Shown here: positions 25,519 through 34,678 of the stretch, piece by piece
Layout: each line of letters opens with the position of its first letter
Position numbering within the stretch: the first letter of the stretch is position 1
Source: Ruegeria sp. Ofav3-42
Lineage (GTDB): Bacteria; Pseudomonadota; Alphaproteobacteria; Rhodobacterales; Rhodobacteraceae
Direction: 5' to 3'
DNA: 64,000 bases
Assembly: GCF_022347725.1 (NCBI RefSeq)
Contig: NZ_JAKRGB010000011.1
Coordinates: 124,001 to 188,000 of the forward strand
The notes under the pieces: model-generated
Told to the model about the DNA's origin: nothing
The model's input: the letters and a program-made list of their open reading frames with translations, nothing else
The model's database searches: none
Position numbers and translations under genes: made by a program

Positions 25519-26610
25519 ATGCAGGATACAAACTCTTTGGTACAAGTGGCGCCGGGGGCCTCAACACCCGTCACAAACGCTCAGGACGACGCGCCCCGTG
25601 TTGTGCCCAGGGCGCTGAGCAGTCGGCAGAAAGCTGCGGTCGTGGTGCGGCTTTTGCTGAATGAGGGTGCAGACATCCCGCTCGAAGAGCTTCCCGATGA
25701 TCTACAGGAAAAGCTGACGCATCAGTTGGGGCAGATGGGGCTTGTGGACCGGGTCACTCTGGACTCCGTCGCGCAAGAGTTTGCAGAGGCGCTGGATGGT
25801 ATCGGCCTGTCTTTTCCGCATGGGTTGGCGGGTGCTTTGGACGCAGTCAGCGACAAGATCGCCCCGGCAACCGCAGCCCGATTGCGAAAAGAAGCCGGGG
25901 TGCGTCAGGTCGGCGACCCGTGGCAAAGACTTCGCGAAATCCCGACCGAAGATCTGGCAGAAATGGCGCAGGCCGAAAGCACCGAGATTGCAGCCGTCAT
26001 GCTGTCCAAGCTTGAAACACCAAAGGCCGCGCAGCTTTTGGGGCACCTGCCCGGCCCGGTCGCTCGGCGCATCACTTACGCCGTGTCGAAGACAGCAAAT
26101 GTCACGCCCGAGGCGGTCGAGCGGATCGGCTGGTCGCTGGCCGCCCAGTTGGATCGGCGTCCAGCAACAGCCTTCTCGGACGGTCCTGGGGCCAGGGTCG
26201 GCGCAATTCTGAACCAGTCAGCTGCGTCAACGCGCGACGGCCTATTGACTGCTCTGGACGAAGAGGACACCGATTTCGCAGCCATCGTACGTCAGTCGAT
26301 TTTCACCTTCGCCCATATCCCGGCCCGCATTCTTCCTCGCGATGTGCCCGCAATTCTGCGCAGCGTGGATCAGGCAGACCTCGTCACCGCTCTGGCGGGC
26401 GCTGCGGGTGACGATGACAAGGCCGCGGTCACGTTCCTGTTGTCAAACATGTCGACTCGCATGGCCGACAACCTGCGCGATGAAGTAGGCGAGCGGGGCA
26501 AGGTGAAGCTACCCGAAACCGAAGAAGCCATGACACAGATCGTTGGCGCAATTCGCGCCCTGGTCGACGAAGGGGCAATATCCTTGATCGAAGAAGATAG
26601 CGAAGAGTGA
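25519..26610 (+). CDS. fliG: Divergent FliG-like flagellar switch protein
   Basis: A 363-residue protein with the three-part layout of FliG. The C-terminal third (ILPRDVPAILRSVDQADLVTAL, FLLSNMSTRMADNLRDEV, EEAMTQIVGAIRALVDEGAI) matches the FliG C-terminal torque domain well. The middle part has QAESTEIAAVMLSKLE where FliG normally carries EHPQ, so that motif is changed. FliG joins the MS ring to FliM and interacts with the stator. No other flagellar gene is nearby, so it is an orphan locus. A FliG-like protein with another job is possible. Confidence 0.72.
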   Translation: MQDTNSLVQVAPGASTPVTNAQDDAPRVVPRALSSRQKAAVVVRLLLNEGADIPLEELPDDLQEKLTHQLGQMGLVDRVTLDSVAQEFAEALDGIGLSFPHGLAGALDAVSDKIAPATAARLRKEAGVRQVGDPWQRLREIPTEDLAEMAQAESTEIAAVMLSKLETPKAAQLLGHLPGPVARRITYAVSKTANVTPEAVERIGWSLAAQLDRRPATAFSDGPGARVGAILNQSAASTRDGLLTALDEEDTDFAAIVRQSIFTFAHIPARILPRDVPAILRSVDQADLVTALAGAAGDDDKAAVTFLLSNMSTRMADNLRDEVGERGKVKLPETEEAMTQIVGAIRALVDEGAISLIEEDSEE

Positions 26611-26726
26611 CAGACAAGCGCATTCCGGCGTGCCGGTACAAAGGGTTGTTTTGCAACGCTTGTGGTTGCGGTTTCTGCCTTGTATGTCTTGCCCGGCAAA
26701 TCGCAACAAGCCGGTGAGACTTCACT

Positions 26727-27650
26727 ATGCCCGTCGAAAAGTCGGAATTAAGCCGCGGAGAGCTTAGAAAATACTATTTCACCGGACTGTTCATGAAAGG
26801 TGTCATCGGGGCCATGCGTTTGCTGCCCTATGAAACCCGTCTGGCCACCATGGCTGCGCTCTCGCGCGGCCTGTCTCCGTTGATTGGATTTACCAATCGG
26901 GTGCGCAGCAATCTGAGACTGACTTGCCCGGACCTGCCCGAGGACGAGGTCAAACAGATTTGCCGCGCGGTTCCCGACAATGCCGGTCGCGCGATCATGG
27001 AGCATTTTTCGCCCGAGGGGTTCACCGAGCGTCAACGCAACGCCAAGGTCAGCGGTTCCGGTGTGGCCGCCTTTGACGCCGCCGTGGCCGAGGGTCGCCC
27101 GATCATGATGATCACCGCTCATTTCGGCCACTACCTGGCTGCCCGCATCGCCCTGCAAGAGCGCAGCGGTCAACCGATCGGATGCCTGTACCGTCGCATG
27201 GCGAACCCGTATTTCAATGAAATGTATGTCGAAGCGTTCTACAAAACCGGCGCGCCGATGTTCGAGCAGGGGCGTCGCGGGATGGTCGAGATGGTCCGCT
27301 CTCTCAAAAAAAGCGGGATCATCGCGATCGTGTCCGACTTGCACGCCCATGGCGGGGAGGAGCTTACATTTTTTGGCAAGCCCGCGGTGACCTCGGTGCT
27401 GAATGCGGAACTGGCGATGAAGTACAACGCCGTTCTGATCCCCTGCTATGCGGTCCGTCAGCCCAACGGCATCGATTTCGAGATCGTTCTGCACGACCCG
27501 GTGCCGCACACTGATCCCAAGACCATGACTCAGTTTACCAATGATGATCTTGAGGCGATGGTTAAGAAACACATGGGGCAGTGGTTCTGGATTCACCGGC
27601 GCTGGAAAACATGGAACGGTCTTGGCGTTCAACCCGAGGATATGCCCTGA
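26727..27650 (+). CDS. LpxL-like lysophospholipid acyltransferase
   Basis: A 307-residue member of the LpxL/HtrB lipid A acyltransferase family. The N-terminal region, ITAHFGHYLAARIAL, the GCLYRRMANPYFN stretch and SDLHAHGGEELTFFGKPAV fit. LpxL enzymes use an HX4D/E catalytic motif; here the fifth position after the His is Leu, so the acid seems to be missing. It may acylate another lipid, such as an ornithine or amino lipid, or be a poor enzyme. It converges on the DUF1223 gene with no gap. Confidence 0.8.
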   Translation: MPVEKSELSRGELRKYYFTGLFMKGVIGAMRLLPYETRLATMAALSRGLSPLIGFTNRVRSNLRLTCPDLPEDEVKQICRAVPDNAGRAIMEHFSPEGFTERQRNAKVSGSGVAAFDAAVAEGRPIMMITAHFGHYLAARIALQERSGQPIGCLYRRMANPYFNEMYVEAFYKTGAPMFEQGRRGMVEMVRSLKKSGIIAIVSDLHAHGGEELTFFGKPAVTSVLNAELAMKYNAVLIPCYAVRQPNGIDFEIVLHDPVPHTDPKTMTQFTNDDLEAMVKKHMGQWFWIHRRWKTWNGLGVQPEDMP

Positions 27651-28352
27651 TTACTTGACCCGCGTCGCCGCAACGATCGGTCCGTGCCCTGCTCTTTGGA
27701 TCAGCACTACGGCGGGCAGGTCCGAGTTCAGGGGTACGGAAAACTCCTGAGGCGAGGTGCCATCCCACTGACCGGCCAAATGCCAGGAATCGACGACGTT
27801 TGCGTAGTCCAGCTCATGTCCAGCCAGTTCGCCACGTCGGATCGAAGCATGCCGCATGGGGGCGTACTGGATGACACGCACGTCATAGGTTTCTCCGGCA
27901 GGAAGCTCGACGGGCGTTACATCAACCGTTACGTCATCGCCGGACCGGGTTGCCGTCACCGAAGCTTCGGGCGCAGCCTTGAGGTGCGCATTGATCAAAC
28001 GGTCCAATTCCCTCGACTGCGCGCCGACAACATCTTGCTGGCCATTTACCACCATCTGAGGCGTATAGATCATTGATCGCCCACCCTGACGCGCATAAGA
28101 ACGCTGCCGCAGCGTGTGATCTGGATCCGCATACTCATCCTTCCACCCGATGTAGTCCCAGTAATCCACATGCAGCGCGAGGCCGATGACATCATCGCGT
28201 TTGGCCAGATCGTGCATGATCCGATCTGCGGGCGGGCAGGACGAACACCCTTGCGACGTAAACAATTCGACCACGACCGGGTCACTTTCGGCCACGGCTG
28301 CCGTGGCCAGGAACAAGGAAACAAGTGCGGTTGCACGAACTGATCTGAACAT
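27651..28352 (-). CDS. DUF1223 thioredoxin-like secreted protein
   Basis: A 233-residue protein with a signal peptide (MFRSVRATALVSLFLATAAVA). The mature part begins VVVELFTSQGCSSCPPADRIM, the thioredoxin-like Cys-x2-Cys motif of DUF1223, and contains the family's HVDYWDYIGWKDE. A periplasmic redox or metal-linked role is likely but not proven. Its stop codon directly abuts the stop of the convergent acyltransferase gene. Confidence 0.9.
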   Translation of the reverse strand: MFRSVRATALVSLFLATAAVAESDPVVVELFTSQGCSSCPPADRIMHDLAKRDDVIGLALHVDYWDYIGWKDEYADPDHTLRQRSYARQGGRSMIYTPQMVVNGQQDVVGAQSRELDRLINAHLKAAPEASVTATRSGDDVTVDVTPVELPAGETYDVRVIQYAPMRHASIRRGELAGHELDYANVVDSWHLAGQWDGTSPQEFSVPLNSDLPAVVLIQRAGHGPIVAATRVK

Positions 28353-28583
28353 TTTGGATCTCGGACTTCTTTCGGGGTGCCCAGCCGGTTTTAAACGGAA
28401 CTTCGCTCAACCTCCAATCAACGTTTCTTGAGAGTTACGACCGCCTGGGCCCTTAAATTCAGTGTGCAATGGTATACATTTCATGGTGCCCCCATCGCCT
28501 AAGTCCTTGAACCGAAGGCTTTGGTGATGCAGATAACTATTAGCGAATCCCGAGACCTAAGTCATTTCAGAGGGAGGCCACAG

Positions 28584-31274
28584 ATGCCCATCAAAGTTGG
28601 ACAGGATACCGCCAAGACACGCCGCAGCCTGAGCGTGAATGGTAAATCCATTTCTTTTTATTCGATCCCCGCCGCGCAAGAGGCCGGTCTGGGTGATTTT
28701 TCAAAACTGCCCGCCGCGCTGAAGGTTGTTCTGGAGAACATGCTGCGGTTCGAGGATGATGGTTTTTCGGTCTCGGTCGATGACATCAAAGCCTTCGGAG
28801 AATGGGCCACCAACGGCGGCAAGAACCCGCGCGAGATCGCCTACCGCCCTGCCCGCGTTCTGATGCAGGACTTTACGGGTGTTCCCGCCGTGGTCGATCT
28901 GGCCGCGATGCGCGACGGCATCAAAGCGCTGGGTGGTGACGCGCAAAAGATCAACCCGCTGAACCCGGTTGATCTGGTCATCGACCACTCGGTCATGATT
29001 GATGAATTCGGCAACCCGCGTGCGTTCCAGATGAACGTAGACCGCGAATATGAACGGAATATGGAACGGTATCAGTTCCTGAAATGGGGCCAGTCGGCTT
29101 TTAACAATTTCCGCGTGGTGCCACCCGGAACCGGCATCTGCCATCAAGTGAACCTTGAATATCTGGCGCAGACCGTCTGGACAGACACCGACCAAAACGG
29201 GGAAGAGGTCGCATACCCCGACACACTGGTCGGCACCGACAGCCACACCACCATGGTCAACGGCATGGCCGTTCTGGGCTGGGGTGTTGGCGGGATCGAG
29301 GCCGAGGCTGCAATGCTGGGTCAGCCGATCTCGATGCTGATCCCCGAAGTCATCGGGTTTGAACTGACAGGCGAACTGGTCGAAGGCACGACCGGCACCG
29401 ATCTGGTTCTGAAAGTGGTCGAGATGCTTCGCGAAAAGGGTGTGGTCGGCAAATTTGTCGAGTTTTTCGGCGAAGGCCTGGACCGTCTACCGCTGGCCGA
29501 CCGCGCCACCATCGCTAACATGGCCCCCGAGTACGGCGCGACCTGCGGCTTCTTCCCGATCGACAACGAGACGCTGCGCTACATGCGCAATACCGGTCGT
29601 GACGAGGACCGTCTGGCGCTGGTCGAAGCCTACGCCAAGGAAAACGGTTTCTGGCGTGACGAGAATTACGCCCCGATCTACACCGACACCCTGTCTCTGG
29701 ATATGGGCACGATCGTTCCCGCGATCTCGGGCCCGAAACGCCCCCAGGACTATGTCGCGCTGACTGATGCCAAAGCCGCATTCACCCGGGAAATGGCCGA
29801 AACCTTCAAACGCCCGATGGGCAAACAGGTCGAGGTCAAAGGTGAAGAATACGGCATGGAGTCTGGCAAGGTCGTGATCGCCTCGATCACCTCCTGCACG
29901 AACACTTCGAATCCTTACGTGATGATCGGCGCCGGTCTGGTGGCGAAAAAGGCGCATGAGTTGGGCCTGAATCGCAAGCCCTGGGTCAAAACCTCGCTGG
30001 CCCCCGGTTCGCAGGTTGTGTCGGAGTACCTTGAGGCCGCCGGTCTGCAAGAGCATCTGGACGCCATCGGTTTCAATCTTGTCGGCTATGGCTGCACCAC
30101 CTGCATCGGCAACTCGGGACCGATCCGAAGGGAAATCTCTGAGGCGATCTCCGAAGGTGATCTGGTGGCCACATCGGTGCTATCAGGGAACCGGAACTTC
30201 GAAGGCCGGATTTCACCCGACGTGCGCGCCAACTATCTGGCCTCTCCGCCGCTGGTTGTCGTCTATGCACTGGCCGGGACGATGGACATTGACCTGACAT
30301 CCGAGCCGATTGGACAGGACAAGGACGGCAATGACGTCTTCATGAAAGATCTCTGGCCGACCCAGCATGAAATTGCGGAACTGGTTCAGCAGACGGTCAC
30401 GCGCGAGGCGTTCCAGTCCAAATACGCGGACGTGTTCAAGGGCGATGAAAAATGGCAATCAGTCGAGGTTCCACAACAGGAAACCTATGACTGGCCCCCA
30501 ACCTCGACCTACATCCAGAACCCGCCCTATTTCCTGGGTATGAGCCCCGAACCCGGCACGATCTCGAATATCGATGGTGCAAAGGTTCTGCTGATCCTGG
30601 GCGACATGATCACCACTGACCACATCTCGCCCGCCGGGTCCTTCGCTACGACAACTCCGGCCGGCAAGTATCTGACCGACCGACAGGTTCAACCGCGCGA
30701 ATTTAACTCCTACGGCTCGCGCCGCGGCAACCACGAGGTCATGATGCGCGGCACTTTTGCCAATATTCGCGTCAAAAACGAGATGCTGGACGGCGTCGAA
30801 GGCGGCTACACCAAGGGTCCGGACGGTCAGCAAACTTCGGTTTACGAGGCGTCGATGGCCTATCAGGCCGAAGGCGTCCCATTGGTCGTGTTCGGTGGCG
30901 AGCAATACGGCGCCGGGTCTTCGCGCGACTGGGCCGCGAAGGGCACCGCTCTGCTGGGCGTCAAGGCCGTTGTCGCCGAAAGCTTCGAGCGTATCCACCG
31001 CTCAAATCTGGTTGGCATGGGCGTCATCCCGTTCGAATTCACCGGCGGTGATAACCGCAAATCGCTGGGTCTGAAGGGGGATGAAACCGTCTCGATCGAT
31101 GGGTTGGAAAACATCGAACCGTTGCAAGAAGTGCCCTGCACTATCGTCTATGGCGACGGAACCGAGAAAACCATTACCCTGAAATGCCGTATCGATACCG
31201 CACCCGAGATCGAATACATCGAAAACGGTGGCGTTCTGCAATATGTTCTGCGGAACCTGGCGAAAGCCGGCTAA
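28584..31274 (+). CDS. acnA: Aconitate hydratase A
   Basis: An 896-residue aconitase that converts citrate to isocitrate through cis-aconitate. The 4Fe-4S cluster cysteines lie in ITSCTNTSNP and YGCTTCIGNSGP; the C-terminal swivel domain has GAGSSRDWAAKG. The start MPIKVGQDTAKTRRSL is chosen since GAGGGAGG lies six bases upstream and it matches the usual AcnA N terminus; a longer form would add 21 unlikely residues. Confidence 0.97.
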   Translation: MPIKVGQDTAKTRRSLSVNGKSISFYSIPAAQEAGLGDFSKLPAALKVVLENMLRFEDDGFSVSVDDIKAFGEWATNGGKNPREIAYRPARVLMQDFTGVPAVVDLAAMRDGIKALGGDAQKINPLNPVDLVIDHSVMIDEFGNPRAFQMNVDREYERNMERYQFLKWGQSAFNNFRVVPPGTGICHQVNLEYLAQTVWTDTDQNGEEVAYPDTLVGTDSHTTMVNGMAVLGWGVGGIEAEAAMLGQPISMLIPEVIGFELTGELVEGTTGTDLVLKVVEMLREKGVVGKFVEFFGEGLDRLPLADRATIANMAPEYGATCGFFPIDNETLRYMRNTGRDEDRLALVEAYAKENGFWRDENYAPIYTDTLSLDMGTIVPAISGPKRPQDYVALTDAKAAFTREMAETFKRPMGKQVEVKGEEYGMESGKVVIASITSCTNTSNPYVMIGAGLVAKKAHELGLNRKPWVKTSLAPGSQVVSEYLEAAGLQEHLDAIGFNLVGYGCTTCIGNSGPIRREISEAISEGDLVATSVLSGNRNFEGRISPDVRANYLASPPLVVVYALAGTMDIDLTSEPIGQDKDGNDVFMKDLWPTQHEIAELVQQTVTREAFQSKYADVFKGDEKWQSVEVPQQETYDWPPTSTYIQNPPYFLGMSPEPGTISNIDGAKVLLILGDMITTDHISPAGSFATTTPAGKYLTDRQVQPREFNSYGSRRGNHEVMMRGTFANIRVKNEMLDGVEGGYTKGPDGQQTSVYEASMAYQAEGVPLVVFGGEQYGAGSSRDWAAKGTALLGVKAVVAESFERIHRSNLVGMGVIPFEFTGGDNRKSLGLKGDETVSIDGLENIEPLQEVPCTIVYGDGTEKTITLKCRIDTAPEIEYIENGGVLQYVLRNLAKAG

Positions 31275-31280
31275 AACAGC

Positions 31281-31314
31281 AAAGCCCCGGACAATGGCCG
31301 GGGCTTTCATTTTT
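31281..31314 (+). terminator. Terminator of acnA
   Basis: Stem AAAGCCCCGG / CCGGGGCTTT with a 6-base loop, then TTTTT after a short gap. It could also serve the minus-strand ccm operon. Confidence 0.85.
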
Positions 31315-31390
31315 CAGGCGTCGCAGCCGCAGGCACCCAAAAAGGATAGAGCGCGTGCCGCAGGCACGCTCCGTTTCGCAGAAGCCCGAA

Positions 31391-31927
31391 TTACTGGCTG
31401 GCTTTTTCCAATGCAGGACGAATCCTGCTTTCGATCACGCGCTGAGTAATCGGCCCGGCAAAGCGCAGGATGATCGTCCCCTCGCCATCGATCACATAGG
31501 TTTCCGGTACACCATACAAGCCCCAGTCCAGCGCCATACGCCCCTGTTCATCTCGTCCGATGGCCGCGTATGGATCGCCCAACTCGGCCAAGAAGGCCTC
31601 TGCATTTCCTAACTGATCCTTGTAGTTGATGCCGTAGACCGGAATACCTTCTTCGGACAGCGCCTCAAGGTTCGGGTGCTCTGCACGACAGGGCGCACAC
31701 CAGCTGGCCCAGTAATTCACCAGCTTGACCTCGCCGTCACGCAGCGTAGCGTCGTCAAAAATCTGTTTGCCCGGAAACTCGGTCAGGACAACCGGTGGTG
31801 CGGGCTGGCCTTCACGGGCCGAGGGCAGCGCATTTGGGTCCTCACGGAACATTCCGATCCCCGCCAGAACGGCAAAAGCGCCGAAAATCAGGGGCGGCGC
31901 GATCATCAGGGGCGAGATTTTAGCCAT
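31391..31927 (-). CDS. ccmG: Thiol:disulfide interchange protein CcmG/DsbE
   Basis: A 178-residue membrane-anchored periplasmic thioredoxin-like protein. An N-terminal helix (PPLIFGAFAVLAGIGMF) is followed by the active site WASWCAPCRAEHP. CcmG reduces the apocytochrome c or CcmH thiols before haem attachment. Last gene of the ccmABCDG set; its start overlaps the ccmD stop by 8 bases. Confidence 0.95.
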   Translation of the reverse strand: MAKISPLMIAPPLIFGAFAVLAGIGMFREDPNALPSAREGQPAPPVVLTEFPGKQIFDDATLRDGEVKLVNYWASWCAPCRAEHPNLEALSEEGIPVYGINYKDQLGNAEAFLAELGDPYAAIGRDEQGRMALDWGLYGVPETYVIDGEGTIILRFAGPITQRVIESRIRPALEKASQ

Positions 31928-32078
31928 TGCGCGTCATCCTGTTCTCGACTTTCTCCATCTCCGCCCGAACTTTGCGTCCGCGCATCACGCTGACGACAAT
32001 CAGAGCGGCGAGCAAACCCAACGAGGCCGCATAGGACCACAAGACAGTATCGGCGTATTTTCCAAGATCAGGGATCAT
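31920..32078 (-). CDS. ccmD: Haem exporter protein CcmD
   Basis: A 52-residue single-span protein (MIPDLGKYADTVLWSYAASL, then a hydrophobic stretch and a basic C-terminal tail). CcmD helps CcmC release haem-loaded CcmE. Its start overlaps the ccmC stop by 4 bases (ATGA) and its stop overlaps the ccmG start, the usual tight ccm arrangement. Confidence 0.93.
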   Translation of the reverse strand: MIPDLGKYADTVLWSYAASLGLLAALIVVSVMRGRKVRAEMEKVENRMTRNG

Positions 32079-32848
32079 CCGTTTACCCTCTCTCGCGCCA
32101 GCAGTGCCTTGATCCGGCGCGCGCGAATTTCCGTGCCCGTGCGATACAGCACCAAAGCAATGAACAGCAGCACAAACCCGATGATGCACAGTAGCAGCGG
32201 ATAGAAATAGATATTGCTGACTTTTTCTTCGGTATCCGCACCGGTCACGGCGGCCGCACGCATCACCGACGCCCCCTGATGAAGCCCCTGGTTCCAGAAG
32301 TTCACCGCATAGCGGCTAAGAATCGCAAAAACCGAGCCCACAAGACACAGGACCGAAGTCAGATCAGCCGCAGTATCGGGGTCCTCGATAGCCTCCCACA
32401 GGGCGACGTAGCCCAGGTAGAACAGGAACAGGATCAGGAATGATGTCAGACGCGGATCCCAGGCCCACCACGTGCCCCACATCGGTTGACCCCAGATCGC
32501 TCCGGTCGCCAACGCGATCAGGGTCATCACGATCCCGATCGGAGCCGCAGCACGTGCGGCCAATGCGCTGACGTGGTGCCGCCGAACCAGCCATACCAGC
32601 GACGTCGCCAACATCATCAGCCAACAATTGATCGCCATCAGCGCCGCAGGCACGTGCAGGTAGATGATCTTGACGGTCGACCCCTGCTTGTAGTCGTCCG
32701 GCGTGAAAAAGAATCCCCAGGTCAGCCCGACGACCAGGCAGACGGCGGACGTAATCCAGAAAAACGGCAGAACCCGCTCGCTGGTCGCGAGGAACTTGCG
32801 CGGGTTGGCGTATTCCCAAAGGGCGTTGGCTTTGGCTGCGATAGACAT
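32075..32848 (-). CDS. ccmC: Haem transporter CcmC
   Basis: A 257-residue six-helix membrane protein that attaches haem to CcmE. The WWD motif is seen in MWGTWWAWDPRLTS and the flanking histidines in IYLHVPAA and NFWNQGLHQGAS. It follows ccmB with a 61-base gap. Confidence 0.97.
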   Translation of the reverse strand: MSIAAKANALWEYANPRKFLATSERVLPFFWITSAVCLVVGLTWGFFFTPDDYKQGSTVKIIYLHVPAALMAINCWLMMLATSLVWLVRRHHVSALAARAAAPIGIVMTLIALATGAIWGQPMWGTWWAWDPRLTSFLILFLFYLGYVALWEAIEDPDTAADLTSVLCLVGSVFAILSRYAVNFWNQGLHQGASVMRAAAVTGADTEEKVSNIYFYPLLLCIIGFVLLFIALVLYRTGTEIRARRIKALLARERVNG

Positions 32849-32909
32849 GGGCCTTATCTAGTCCGAGTCGGGGTGGTACTCAATTGACATCGGTCAAAGT
32901 GCGACCGTG

Positions 32910-33566
32910 TCACCGAAGGTTGATGCGCAGCACCGCAGAGCTGGCAAAGGGTAGCAGGGCGATTGTGGCCGCAGTCACGCCGGCCAACATCAGCAGTGGT
33001 GTCTGGGTTTCCATTCCTGTTGCTCCGCGACGGGCGACCTCTGCGCCGAAGATCAGGGTCGGGACATACAGCGGCAGGACCAACAGCGACAACAGCAATC
33101 CGCCACGTTTCAGACCCACCGTCAAAGCGGCACCGAACGTGCCGATGACACTCATGGCCGGGGTTCCGATCAGCAGTGAGATCACCAGCCAGGAAAAGCC
33201 GGGTGTCGGCAGGTTCAGCAACACACCCAGAAACGGCGCCGCCAGAACCAGTGGCAACCCGGTGGTCAGCCAGTGGGCCAGCGCCTTGATCGACACGACC
33301 GCTTCAAGCGGCAAGGGTGCGGTGGCGAGCAGATCGAGCGAGCCATCTTCCCAATCCAGCGCCAACAGCCGGTCCAGCGACAACAGGCAGGCCAGAAGCG
33401 CGCCCAGCCACAGCACACCCGGCGCAATGGTCGACAGCAAAGAGGATTGCGGGCCGACCGAAAAAGGCACCAGAACGGTTACGATCAGGAAGAACGCAAG
33501 GCCAAGGCCAAAGCCTCCACCCGCGCGGAAGGCCAGTTTCAGGTCGCGCAGAAGCAGGGCGATCAC
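32910..33566 (-). CDS. ccmB: Haem exporter permease CcmB
   Basis: A 218-residue integral membrane protein with about six hydrophobic segments. The opening [18 protein letters not shown] and [23 protein letters not shown] are typical. It forms the CcmAB ABC transporter used to release holo-CcmE. Its start overlaps ccmA by 4 bases. Confidence 0.96.
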   Translation of the reverse strand: MIALLLRDLKLAFRAGGGFGLGLAFFLIVTVLVPFSVGPQSSLLSTIAPGVLWLGALLACLLSLDRLLALDWEDGSLDLLATAPLPLEAVVSIKALAHWLTTGLPLVLAAPFLGVLLNLPTPGFSWLVISLLIGTPAMSVIGTFGAALTVGLKRGGLLLSLLVLPLYVPTLIFGAEVARRGATGMETQTPLLMLAGVTAATIALLPFASSAVLRINLR

Positions 33567-34177
33567 AGGAAGCCTCCGTCAAAGTCATCAATGGGTTTTG
33601 GCTTGGCTTTATTGGGGCCGACGTCCAGCACCTCTCCGTCCAGACCGAGGTCGATATGGGTCGCGATCAGGGCCGAGCCCCCCTGCCCCAGATGCGCCCG
33701 CACCGCATCGGCAAACATCTGAACAGCGTTGCGGTCCAGCGAAACGGTTGGTTCATCCAGCATCCAGATTGGTCGCCCGGTCACAAGCATCCGCGCCAGT
33801 CCCAGCCGCCGTTTCTGTCCGGCGGACAGGTTGCCTGCGTGCCGGTCGGACAGTTCGTTCAGCGCAAAAGCGTCCAGAGCGGACTGGATATCATCTGTGC
33901 CAAAGACCGAGGCCCAGAAGTTCAGGTTTTCCAGTACCGTCAGAGTCGGCTTCAATCCATCCGAATGCGAGGCATAGGCGATCTGATCCTCAGCACCGTC
34001 GATACGACCAGACAATGGTGGCTGAAGCCCGGCAAGCGTGCGCAGCAACGTGGTCTTGCCGATCCCGTTCGGGCCGCGCAGGATCAGGGCCCGTCCGGGC
34101 GGTAGTGAAAAATTCAGCCCTTCCAGCACGGGAATCCCCCCGCGGGTAATGGCAAGATCGGTTACGGTCAAAGTCAT
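33563..34177 (-). CDS. ccmA: Haem exporter ATPase CcmA
   Basis: A 204-residue ABC ATPase. Walker [10 protein letters not shown], signature LSAGQKRR and Walker B IWMLDEP are all visible. It powers the CcmAB complex in cytochrome c maturation system I. First gene of the five-gene ccmABCDG set. ccmE, ccmF and ccmH are not in the window. Confidence 0.96.
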   Translation of the reverse strand: MTLTVTDLAITRGGIPVLEGLNFSLPPGRALILRGPNGIGKTTLLRTLAGLQPPLSGRIDGAEDQIAYASHSDGLKPTLTVLENLNFWASVFGTDDIQSALDAFALNELSDRHAGNLSAGQKRRLGLARMLVTGRPIWMLDEPTVSLDRNAVQMFADAVRAHLGQGGSALIATHIDLGLDGEVLDVGPNKAKPKPIDDFDGGFL

Positions 34178-34265
34178 GAAACCCCGCTTAGCCCATTGCG
34201 GTCAGGGGCAAAAGGCGGGATTTGCCGCAGGGTGCCGACCCGCCCGTTAGCGGGGGATCGTCGAA

Positions 34266-34313
34266 GCGAGGGGCCAGCCCCTCGCGCTCCCCGAGATATT
34301 TTTGGCCAGATGA
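34266..34313. repeat. REP-like intergenic element
   Basis: A perfect hairpin GCGAGGGGC-CA-GCCCCTCGC followed by CTCCCCGAGATATTTTTGG and CCAGATGA. I recognise this combination of GC hairpin plus ATATTTTTGGCCAGATGA tail as a frequent intergenic element in Rhodobacterales genomes (from memory, not searched). It lies between the mth938-like gene and ccmA and may act as a terminator or processing site. Confidence 0.55.
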
Positions 34314-34324
34314 ATGGGATCCCG

Positions 34325-34678
34325 TCAGGTCGGGAGCAAAGCCAGCGCGACGCGGCGGCCTTCGGACAGGAGAATATTGTAGGTGCGGCACGCGGCGGGT
34401 GAGTTCATGATCTCAACCCCCAAACCTGCTTGTTCAAGCGAGGCGCGCAGATCGGCGGGAATATGGGCAAGTTCCGCCCCTGTTCCGATCAACAGGACAT
34501 CTACGTGTTCGGATAGCGCAAGCAAGGGCGACTGGTCCGAGTAGCCCCCCCAACCGGCGGTTCCACCCGGTCCGGTCAGAATGGCGTCTTCAAAGACCTG
34601 ACCACCAACGCGAAAGAAACCGGGCCCGTAGCCGTCTACGGGCGTCGCATTGTTATATGTGATCTCATTCAACCGCAT
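34325..34678 (-). CDS. Mth938-like domain protein
   Basis: A 117-residue protein of the Mth938/DUF498 family (GPGFFRVGGQVFEDAILTGP, VDVLLIGTGAEL, LGVEIMNSPAACRTYNILLSEGR). The family includes NDUFAF3, a mitochondrial complex I assembly factor; the bacterial role is not established. It overlaps the upstream tauE-like gene by 14 bases. It is found next to sec genes in many alphaproteobacteria. Confidence 0.9.
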   Translation of the reverse strand: MRLNEITYNNATPVDGYGPGFFRVGGQVFEDAILTGPGGTAGWGGYSDQSPLLALSEHVDVLLIGTGAELAHIPADLRASLEQAGLGVEIMNSPAACRTYNILLSEGRRVALALLPT

